DNA of 64,000 nucleotides. It comes from JAJZEO01 sp964350315 (GTDB lineage: Bacteria > Chlamydiota > Chlamydiia > Chlamydiales > 2-12-FULL-49-11). A model generated the notes under the pieces. It had not been told where the DNA came from. It worked only from the letters and a program-made list of their open reading frames with translations, and ran no database searches. Location: the NCBI GenBank assembly GCA_964350315.1, contig CAYGJD010000004.1, positions 62,001 to 126,000 of the forward strand, in the 5' to 3' direction. Both the position numbers and the translations under genes were made by a program. Shown here one piece after another: positions 55,078 through 62,374 of this stretch; the stretch's first letter is position 1, and each line of letters starts with the position of its first letter.

Positions 55078-56452
55078 AGATCAGCACATCGAAGTTTACA
55101 AGTCCGCTTTTTTGCAAGATAATGAGAAAAATCAAAAATGGGATGACCCATTTCATCCAAAATCTCCAAAACTTGAATAAGTGGACAAATCGACCAGAAC
55201 CGGCCGCAAAAGCAATATTTGCCTTTTCTTCACTCCATGCCCAACCAACAAATAAAGCTGTAACCAGGCCACCGAGAGGTATCAACCAAGTCGAAACTAA
55301 TCGATCAAGCGTATCAAGAAAATTTGTTCCGTAAATATCTACCCAATCAGGAAAAACCCCATTCACCCAAGCATATGCTGAAGGAATTCCTACAACAAAT
55401 GTCAGAGAGGAAATAAGAAAAACAGCCTTCTTTCTACTTAAGCCGTACATTTCCATCAAGTTAGTTGCGCAAACTTCAATAAAGGCAACAGCAGAGGTTA
55501 TCGCAGTAAAAACAAACAATGTGAAAAAGGTTGTCGAAAGCACTTGACCACCCGGCAATTGAGCAAACAAATAAGGTAATGTTTGGAAAACAAGCCCCGT
55601 ACCAGCTGACGGCTCAAAGCCAAAAGTAAATACAACAGGAAAGATTGTCAAAGCTCCAAGAATCGAAACTACAATAACTGCGCAAGCAACAACTGTTGCC
55701 ATTGTAGGAATATTGTCATCTTTCTTCATGTAGCTTCCATAACTAAACATGATTCCTTGCCCAAGAGAAAGAGTAAAGAATGCAAGACCAAGAGCCTCAA
55801 TGATAGAAGAGGGCTTAAAAGAGGTCGCATTGGGCAAGAATATAAAGGCGCATGCTTGTCTAAATCCAGGAAGAGTCATGCAATATCCAACAAGGATGAT
55901 CAGTAGGATAAAAAGAGCCCTGGTCATTATCCTAGACCACTTTTCAATTCCCTCACGAACTCCTGATAAAACAATAAACATCGTAATCAGCGTAAAAAGG
56001 AGGTGCCATGTTGTGGCTATTCCACCTGATGCTTGTAATGTCTTAAAGATTTCAATCGTCTCAGTCGCATTCTTTCCATTTCCCGCGCCAACAAGAGACA
56101 TGAGAATATAACTCATTCCCCAACCAGCGATTACACTGTAAAAGCTCATGATCAAGAATGACGAGATTACGCCAAGCCAGCCTGAAATTTTCCAAAATGG
56201 ACGATTCTTTTCTAAAATTCCAAAAGAGGAAATTGCAGCTGACTGCGCTGTTCGACCTATTAAAAGTTCTGCGATAAATACCGGAATACCGATTGCAATA
56301 GTGCAGCCGATATAGGCAAGTAAAAATAGACCGCCCCCGTTTTGTCCCACAGTATAGGGAAATTTCCATAAAACCCCGAGACCAACAGCTGAACCTAATG
56401 CAGCAAATAAAAACCCTAACTTTGAAGACCAATGTTCTCTTGCTTTTTCCAT
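55070..56452 (-). CDS. Sodium:neurotransmitter symporter family 2
   Basis: 460 residues from ATG 56452, which overlaps the TAA of the previous gene (TAATG) and has GGAGG upstream; the longer reading frame lies inside that gene. About 11-12 membrane helices of the LeuT fold. The Na+ and substrate site in helix 1 is visible: LGSAVGLGVLWKFPYTVGQN with the following GGGLF. SLGQGIMFSYGSYMKKDDN is the helix 6 unwound region. Na+-driven uptake of amino acids or similar; it would use the gradient made by NQR. Confidence 0.92.
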   Translation of the reverse strand: MEKAREHWSSKLGFLFAALGSAVGLGVLWKFPYTVGQNGGGLFLLAYIGCTIAIGIPVFIAELLIGRTAQSAAISSFGILEKNRPFWKISGWLGVISSFLIMSFYSVIAGWGMSYILMSLVGAGNGKNATETIEIFKTLQASGGIATTWHLLFTLITMFIVLSGVREGIEKWSRIMTRALFILLIILVGYCMTLPGFRQACAFIFLPNATSFKPSSIIEALGLAFFTLSLGQGIMFSYGSYMKKDDNIPTMATVVACAVIVVSILGALTIFPVVFTFGFEPSAGTGLVFQTLPYLFAQLPGGQVLSTTFFTLFVFTAITSAVAFIEVCATNLMEMYGLSRKKAVFLISSLTFVVGIPSAYAWVNGVFPDWVDIYGTNFLDTLDRLVSTWLIPLGGLVTALFVGWAWSEEKANIAFAAGSGRFVHLFKFWRFWMKWVIPFLIFLIILQKSGLVNFDVLISK

Positions 56453-57828
56453 TAACTCACGCCTCCGAACAACCCAGCTTTTTGAATCATAATGATGATG
56501 ATAAGTGCTGGGATTAAATAGCGTAAAAGTAGGTGCCAAACATAAAACAACCCAACATATGAATCATTTCCCGAGCAAAACTCTTTTTTCATCACTTGTT
56601 TATCCAATACCCAACCAAGAAAAATAGAAGTAATAAGACCAGCAATTGGAATAATCCAAACCGATGAAAGCTCATTCATAGTGTCAAGAAAGTTGATGCG
56701 GAAAATTGTTTGCCAAGTAGGAAATAAATTTTTTGCTCCTGAAAGGGCGCTTGGTATACCAAAAGTAAATGTTAAAATCCCCGTCCACAAAACAGCCTTA
56801 TGTCTTGATATTTGGCATTTTTCCATGATGTTTGTTGCGCATACTTCAATCAATGGAATCGCACTTGTTAATGCTGTAAAAACAAACAATGTGAAAAAGA
56901 CCGTTGAGATCACCATTGATCCAGGAAGTTGTGCAAATAAATAGGGTAGAGTTCTAAAAACAAGGCCTGGCCCTGAAGCAGGAGATAGATTGAACGAAAA
57001 AACAACGGGGAAAATTGTTAATGCAGCAAGTATTGCGACAACAACAACAGACATTGCAATGATCATGGACATTTTAACAACATTGTCACCCGGTCTTAAA
57101 TAACTTCCATATGAGATCATAATCCCTTGGCCAAGACTCATTGTCATCATAGCAAGACCCAAAGCCTCAAGAACACTTGAGACAGAAAATTTTGAAAAGT
57201 CAGGATAGAAGACAAATACGGCCGCCTTTTTGAAACCAGGAAGACTCACACTATAGCAGAATAAACCAATCAACAAGACAAGTAGAATCCTGACCATAAT
57301 CTTTGACCAATATTCAATCCCCTTTTTCACACCGCTCATCACAATAATCATAGTAATCGCTGTGAATATAAAGTGCCAAAGAAGTGAAATTGAGCCCGAA
57401 GCGCTTAGTTTATCAAAAACGCCGCTCACCTCTTCAAGAGTTTTTCCTACATAAAACCCATTCAAAGACATCAGGATATAGCTCATCCCCCAACCGGCAA
57501 TAACGCTATAAAAACTCATAATCAAAAAAGATGCCATCACTCCAAGCCAACCACCAATCGACCAACTACTTCCACCTGGAGTTCCTGCTCCGACTTCAAA
57601 CGCGCCAACAGCAGCACGATTTGCGTGCCTACCCATGACTATCTCACCTATAAATAGCGGGATTCCGATAACAAAAAGACATGTGAAATAGAAAAGAAGA
57701 AAAAGTCCGCCGCCATTTTGCCCTATTGTGTAGGGAAACTTCCACAGCAGTCCAAGCCCGACTGTAGAGCCGATTGCTGCAAATACAAAACCAACACGGG
57801 AGGTCCAATGCTCCCTAACTTTTTCCAT
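56452..57828 (-). CDS. Sodium:neurotransmitter symporter family 1
   Basis: 458 residues, LeuT fold as in the next gene: IGSTVGLGLLWKFPYTIGQN in helix 1 and SLGQGIMISYGSYLRPGDN in helix 6. A tandem duplicate with the gene at 55070-56452, coupled by TAATG. AGGAAA lies before the ATG, and a good promoter further upstream. Substrates of the two carriers probably differ; the loop and helix 3 sequences diverge most. Confidence 0.92.
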   Translation of the reverse strand: MEKVREHWTSRVGFVFAAIGSTVGLGLLWKFPYTIGQNGGGLFLLFYFTCLFVIGIPLFIGEIVMGRHANRAAVGAFEVGAGTPGGSSWSIGGWLGVMASFLIMSFYSVIAGWGMSYILMSLNGFYVGKTLEEVSGVFDKLSASGSISLLWHFIFTAITMIIVMSGVKKGIEYWSKIMVRILLVLLIGLFCYSVSLPGFKKAAVFVFYPDFSKFSVSSVLEALGLAMMTMSLGQGIMISYGSYLRPGDNVVKMSMIIAMSVVVVAILAALTIFPVVFSFNLSPASGPGLVFRTLPYLFAQLPGSMVISTVFFTLFVFTALTSAIPLIEVCATNIMEKCQISRHKAVLWTGILTFTFGIPSALSGAKNLFPTWQTIFRINFLDTMNELSSVWIIPIAGLITSIFLGWVLDKQVMKKEFCSGNDSYVGLFYVWHLLLRYLIPALIIIIMIQKAGLFGGVS

Positions 57829-57852
57829 GGATTTCCTGCAATAAATGAGAAG

Positions 57853-57881
57853 ATCATATATAACGGATCAGAAAAAGTCAA
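57853..57881 (-). promoter_or_regulatory. Promoter of the symporter pair
   Basis: On the minus strand TTGACT (57881-57876) and TATGAT (57858-57853) with an ideal 17-base spacer, 24 bases before the ATG at 57828. Confidence 0.65.
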
Positions 57882-57907
57882 GTTGACTAGGGAACTTTGA
57901 AGAGGTT

Positions 57908-58150
57908 TTATAATTTTTTCTTAATGATTTCAACGACTCTCTGAGGGGAATAGATGAAAGAGAGCTCTTCAACTGGGATACTTACACCATAAGTATTTTC
58001 AAATTCTATCACCAACATAATCAAGTCAATAGAATCTGCTCCTAAGTCTAGCTCAAGATGCGTCTCCATTGAAACTGTCTCAGGCTTAAGCTCAAATTGC
58101 ATTGCAACAATGTTTATGATCTCTGTGTGCATTTTCTCCATAAATTTCAT
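57908..58150 (-). CDS. Acyl carrier protein
   Basis: 80 residues. The phosphopantetheine serine is Ser40 in LDLGADSIDLIMLVIEFE, the classic DSxD/E motif; the flanking helices are normal for ACP. The ATG used here has no ribosome site, but a perfect AGGAGG at 58174-58179 stands 8 bases before an in-frame ATT at 58165, five codons upstream, so translation may begin there at a rare ATT codon, or at an internal ATG. It is not next to fab genes, so it may be a second, special carrier. It diverges from the Inc-like gene. Confidence 0.85.
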   Translation of the reverse strand: MKFMEKMHTEIINIVAMQFELKPETVSMETHLELDLGADSIDLIMLVIEFENTYGVSIPVEELSFIYSPQRVVEIIKKKL

Positions 58151-58194
58151 TATACCATTTTCAATTATTTCTGCCTCCTGTTATAAATCACCCT

Positions 58195-59121
58195 ATGAGC
58201 TTTATTGAATCTTTACCTTCAACATGCAGTTCATACTTTCATTCCACCTGGGATGCAATTGAGAGCGAATTTGCAGAAGCCGCTCCTTTTGAACGAGGTA
58301 AGTGGCATTGGCGCTCTGTCATCATTCTTGTCGGAATCGGCTGTAGTCTTTCTGCTTTTGTCTTATCTTTATTTGAATCATCTGCCCTTCTAACGATTTT
58401 AGCCCTTGCCGCGACCGCCATTCTCTGCTTTGCCATCTACTACGTGAGTCGATTTGAAGAACAACGGCGCATGGCTATTTTGCTAGATGATTTTGAGAAA
58501 AACAATGAAAACCTTGAATCTCAAGTAACTAATTTAACAAAGCAGAATGTAGTCTTAGAAACAACAAGTGCCGAACTGCAAACAACAAGCACTAACCTTA
58601 AAGAGCAAGTAGAGCACCTAACCTCTACACAATCAAGCCTCCAAACCTCTCTTGCGACGACTGAAAGTACTGCAAGAGAATTCTTTGAAAATAATACAGC
58701 TCTATCCGAAAGTCTTTCTCAAGTAAGAACGAGAGAATCCGAGTTGCAAGAAGCTTTTGATCGTTATAAAGAAGCAAACGAAGAGGGTTCTCAAAAAATT
58801 TCTGCAAACATTGAAAGCCTAGAACGTCTTGACAAGCAACAAAAAGAAAAACAAAACAGTCTTGATTCTCTACAAAGAAGACTTCGCGAAGACGCCACGG
58901 AACTTGCTGCCATCAAAAGCGAGGTTCAAGCTCTTTCTCAAATAAGAGCTGACATCTCATCACATGTTCAGACCCTTAAAGAACAAATTCAATTGCTAAA
59001 ACAAGGCATTTCCAATGGCGCGGCTCAACAACAAACCCTTCAAGCGCTCCTGCAACAACTTGAATCTTTTACCGCTCCCCCTCCCTCAGGGACAGTAAGA
59101 CTCACTGAAGGCGTCCACTAA
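58195..59121 (+). CDS. Inc-like membrane protein with coiled coil
   Basis: 308 residues. There is no cleavable signal peptide. Two hydrophobic segments, about 41-60 and 63-84, are separated by a tiny polar turn (LSLFESSALLTIL), the two-lobed hydrophobic domain that defines chlamydial inclusion membrane proteins. A long coiled coil follows (about 85-285) with heptads rich in Leu, Gln, Thr and Glu (TTSAELQTTSTNLKEQVEHL; LKEQIQLLKQGI), as in IncA, which uses SNARE-like coils. A short Pro-rich tail ends it. An inner-membrane coiled-coil protein is the other option. The -10-like TTATAA just before the ATG leaves only a very short leader. Confidence 0.6.
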   Translation: MSFIESLPSTCSSYFHSTWDAIESEFAEAAPFERGKWHWRSVIILVGIGCSLSAFVLSLFESSALLTILALAATAILCFAIYYVSRFEEQRRMAILLDDFEKNNENLESQVTNLTKQNVVLETTSAELQTTSTNLKEQVEHLTSTQSSLQTSLATTESTAREFFENNTALSESLSQVRTRESELQEAFDRYKEANEEGSQKISANIESLERLDKQQKEKQNSLDSLQRRLREDATELAAIKSEVQALSQIRADISSHVQTLKEQIQLLKQGISNGAAQQQTLQALLQQLESFTAPPPSGTVRLTEGVH

Positions 59122-59176
59122 TCGATTGCAGAAAATCTTATTCTCGTGCACTCTTAGCGACTAAAAAGGAGACTTT

Positions 59177-59746
59177 ATGTCGTTTGTTGACGCTACTAAT
59201 ATCAAAAAGGGAATGAAACTAGAGTTCGAAGGAGCTCCATACAATGTCGTGCAAGCAGACTATGTAAAGCCTGGAAAAGGACAAGCCTTCACACGTGTCA
59301 AACTAAAAAATTTAAAAACTGGCCAGTCTCTTGAAAAAACATTCAAGTCGAATGAAAAATTCATGTTAGCTGATATCGATGAAACTACAATGCGTTTACT
59401 CTATACTGAAGCAAACGGCGGGGCCGTCTTTATGGATGATAACACATTCGAGCAGATCACAATCCCAGCTTCTTTCATCGGCGAGCAGTCAAGATGGCTT
59501 ATCGACGACCTTCTCTACAACATTGTCATGTATAACGGAGAACCCGTTGATTTAACACCTCCTAACATCATTGAATTGACAGTGACAGAGACAGCTCCGG
59601 GCGATAAAGGAAATACAGCATCGGGACGCGTTATGAAGCCAGCAACAACAAATACTGGCGCAATGATCCAAGTCCCTATTTTCATTGTTGAAGGGGAAAA
59701 AATCCGTGTTGACACAAGAACTGGCGAATACGTTAGCCGAGTTTAA
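59177..59746 (+). CDS. efp: Elongation factor P
   Basis: 189 residues; AAAGGAG precedes the ATG. Helps ribosomes through proline stretches. The modification site is Lys34 in YVKPGKGQAFTRVKLKNL. The three OB-like domains are complete, with the signature ending DTRTGEYVSRV. EpmA follows after 14 bases, the enzyme that attaches beta-lysine to this residue. Confidence 0.96.
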   Translation: MSFVDATNIKKGMKLEFEGAPYNVVQADYVKPGKGQAFTRVKLKNLKTGQSLEKTFKSNEKFMLADIDETTMRLLYTEANGGAVFMDDNTFEQITIPASFIGEQSRWLIDDLLYNIVMYNGEPVDLTPPNIIELTVTETAPGDKGNTASGRVMKPATTNTGAMIQVPIFIVEGEKIRVDTRTGEYVSRV

Positions 59747-59760
59747 TAAGGAAAGATCAG

Positions 59761-60675
59761 TTGGAGAAAAAAGAACCTAAAAAATCTCAAATCTCCACAA
59801 CACGCGAAAAACTTAAAGCTCGAAGTAATGCACTTGCTATGGTTCGAGCTTTTTTTAAAGGTCGAGAGGTCATTGAAGCAGACGTGCCCGCTCTTACTCG
59901 TTATGCTTCGATCGACTCTTATATCGATCTGATTGAAACAACAGACAATAAATTTCTCCACTCCTCGCCTGAATATGCTTTAAAACGACTTCTCTGCGAG
60001 AATGCAGGCGATATTTTTTTTCTGGGTCACGTCTATCGCAAGGAAGAGGATGGAAAACTTCACAATAGCGAATTCACTATGATTGAATGGTATCGAGTAG
60101 GAACTTCTGAAGAAGTTTTTCTTGATGAAGTCATCGATCTTCTCTTTTTATTTCTTGGTGAAATGCCTGTTGAAATAATCAACTTTGAGAGCGCCTTTCA
60201 AAAATATGCAAAACCCATTTGCAGTACCATCGATACTTCCAACTGGAGTGAGGATGAAAAACTTTTCTACCAGTGGGCAACAGATGTTGAGCCAAATCTC
60301 GGCTCAAAAAAAATTACCATTGTCACAAACTTTCTTCCAGAACATGCCTCTTTAGCAAAGACGCATCAAGTAGAGGGGAAAACACGAGCTCGTCGTTATG
60401 AGTTTTATTACAATGGCGTTGAACTTGCCAACGGTTTTGATGAACTACCCGATCCTAAAGAACACAAAAATCGATTTGAGGAATCAAATCAAACTCGCCT
60501 TAGTTTAAATAAGAAAGCCTACCCCATCGATCAATTTTTTCTTGATGCACTGCAAAAGACCCCCCTTCCTAAAAAAACTTTTGGCATGGCCGCAGGGTTT
60601 GATAGGCTTTTGATGTTTAAACAAAAAAAAGAGCACATCAAAGATGTACTCCCTTTTTCATCACTTGATATATAA
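59761..60675 (+). CDS. epmA: EF-P lysine ligase EpmA (GenX/PoxA)
   Basis: 304 residues, the size of EpmA: a class II lysyl-tRNA synthetase core without the anticodon domain. The start is TTG with AAGGAAAG upstream. Motif 2 is seen in FLGHVYRKEEDGKLHNSEFT with MIEWYR, motif 3 in GMAAGFDRLLMF, and LANGFDEL binds the substrate lysine. In its family it attaches beta-lysine to Lys34 of EF-P, which is encoded next door. Whether beta-lysine is made here (EpmB) cannot be seen. Confidence 0.93.
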   Translation: MEKKEPKKSQISTTREKLKARSNALAMVRAFFKGREVIEADVPALTRYASIDSYIDLIETTDNKFLHSSPEYALKRLLCENAGDIFFLGHVYRKEEDGKLHNSEFTMIEWYRVGTSEEVFLDEVIDLLFLFLGEMPVEIINFESAFQKYAKPICSTIDTSNWSEDEKLFYQWATDVEPNLGSKKITIVTNFLPEHASLAKTHQVEGKTRARRYEFYYNGVELANGFDELPDPKEHKNRFEESNQTRLSLNKKAYPIDQFFLDALQKTPLPKKTFGMAAGFDRLLMFKQKKEHIKDVLPFSSLDI

Positions 60676-60680
60676 ACGTC

Positions 60681-61565
60681 TTATTTTTTTGCAAACATCA
60701 GAGGAAATCCATACTTTACAAGCATTGCAAGACCAAGAACACCTATTGCGCTTAAGCTAACACGCATACGCGTTGTAAAAAAAGGTTGCGGTGGCCTTAC
60801 TAAATATCGAAAAAGTTCTCTTAAAATTGCTCTGTTTTCATCAGTTCGAGGTACAATCTCTGAATGGTGGTGGAGTAAGTGAGTTACTCTGGCATCAATA
60901 GTATCATATTTACTAGGATCTAAATACGCATTGATGTTCAAATCGATAAATGTGCGATCCTGGAGCGCTGCAGGACCCTCACTTCCATCAGAAAGATCGA
61001 AAGAACAAACACAAATAGCTAATTCATTCACTCTGTCTGGCAAAAACTGTCTTTCATCTACATCAACTCTTAAATGCAACTCGGCAATTTCACCCTCTTG
61101 TCCTAGTAGTTTCTGTGAAAAATCTCTTGCCGCATCTTCTTCTTCTTTCACGCCTCCATCTGCAGCATACATGTCTCGGGGATGAAGCTGACAAAACCCT
61201 CTTTTTAGAAATAGGCTTGTCGTATTACCCGGACCATAAACAACAATAGGCATTACAACAACAGTGCCAGGAAAAAACGTTTGCAGCCTCACCTCTTTAA
61301 TCGTAAGAGTTGGAACTGCTGGCCCACGCGTCCCTTTGAGCACATGAGCTTTAGAAACAACTTCTACTTGACGCCCTTCTGCTAGCGCCTTTCTGACTAC
61401 ATCAAGATTTTCTGGAGTCGCCAAATTTCGAAAAACTCTATCTTTAAATGGAACAACATGCCAAGTGCTTTTAGTAGTTTCAACGTCATCAAAGCCTTCC
61501 GGCCGATAAGTAGTTACAGTAAATCCATCTCCTGCTACAGCGGCTCCACTTTCTAAACTTTCCAT
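60681..61565 (-). CDS. Tail-anchored hypothetical protein 1
   Basis: 294 residues, soluble except for a hydrophobic segment at the very C-terminus (VSLSAIGVLGLAMLVKYGFP, then LMFAKK), typical of tail-anchored proteins. No signal peptide. The main part is mixed alpha/beta (VRLQTFFPGTVVVMPIVVYG). The end RAILRELFRYLVRPPQPFF resembles REIVAQLFEPPPVPEL in the next gene, so the two are related at least in the last third. Unknown family. GGAG precedes the ATG. Confidence 0.55.
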   Translation of the reverse strand: MESLESGAAVAGDGFTVTTYRPEGFDDVETTKSTWHVVPFKDRVFRNLATPENLDVVRKALAEGRQVEVVSKAHVLKGTRGPAVPTLTIKEVRLQTFFPGTVVVMPIVVYGPGNTTSLFLKRGFCQLHPRDMYAADGGVKEEEDAARDFSQKLLGQEGEIAELHLRVDVDERQFLPDRVNELAICVCSFDLSDGSEGPAALQDRTFIDLNINAYLDPSKYDTIDARVTHLLHHHSEIVPRTDENRAILRELFRYLVRPPQPFFTTRMRVSLSAIGVLGLAMLVKYGFPLMFAKK

Positions 61566-61641
61566 ATTTAATTCTCCAAATAATTGATTTTAAGAGGAAT
61601 TATATGGAGATGTTAACATCAAGTAAAGATAAGCTTTTTTT

Positions 61642-62298
61642 TCAATTTGGAGTTGAAAAATACCAAAAAGCAGCAAGAACCCCTCCCAATAACCCTGCAG
61701 GAGGAAGAACTCCTCTCCATCCATCTGTTCGGTCATCCATCAATTCCGGTACAGGAGGCGGCTCAAACAATTGTGCTACAATTTCTCGATATTCTTCATC
61801 AACAACGCCTTGTAGTCCAAGCAATTGAACAAATCTATCGACTTTTTGTGCTAATCGATCTTCTGATTGAATAATTTCAGAAACACGAATGAAGTGAACC
61901 CCCTTCAATTTTGTTTGACCTTCAAAAAAATTTCGAGACAAGCCCTCTTCTTCAGAAGGTATAAAAAAATGACACCCAATAGCTGTGCTTCTTATATCAT
62001 CCCCTTCAACACGCCACTTCTTTAACTTTCCATGTTCGGTATTATTGATAGTGAAGGTTCGATGTTCAGACCAATAACTAGCTGATAGCCCTACCTCATC
62101 CAACTGCAAATTAAACACACTTTTCCAAAAAAACAAGACAAAATCCGCAGGTGATGGCGGAGAGTTTTGATCCAACTCAACGTTTGTTGGACAATGAATC
62201 ATACTCTTTGCATCTGTCAGCGCAAAGTAAGTCTCACCTCCTACATCAAACCTTGCTGGTGCAACAACAAACGGCACATATCCACCAAACAATTCCAC
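61642..62298 (-). CDS. Tail-anchored hypothetical protein 2
   Basis: 218 residues; GTG start with AGGAGG 5 bases upstream. The same layout as the gene at 60681-61565, which follows after 76 bases: soluble part, a DRFVQLLGLQGVVDEEYREI segment, a Pro-rich hinge (FEPPPVPEL), and a short C-terminal hydrophobic anchor (PAGLLGGVLAAFWYFST). Unknown function. Such anchors can place chlamydial effectors in host membranes or the bacterial inner membrane. Confidence 0.55.
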   Translation of the reverse strand: MELFGGYVPFVVAPARFDVGGETYFALTDAKSMIHCPTNVELDQNSPPSPADFVLFFWKSVFNLQLDEVGLSASYWSEHRTFTINNTEHGKLKKWRVEGDDIRSTAIGCHFFIPSEEEGLSRNFFEGQTKLKGVHFIRVSEIIQSEDRLAQKVDRFVQLLGLQGVVDEEYREIVAQLFEPPPVPELMDDRTDGWRGVLPPAGLLGGVLAAFWYFSTPN

Positions 62299-62374
62299 AA
62301 AAACCTCCTGATTAAGATGAAGGCAATGTAAAGAATTTATAAATTAAAGTACAGGCATGATTGACTAGAATTTT

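Noticed and set aside
56061..56432. A 123-codon open frame in another frame of the symporter gene.
   Set aside because: Overlaps well-conserved LeuT-fold sequence; the protein is Cys/Arg/Ser-rich without any domain.
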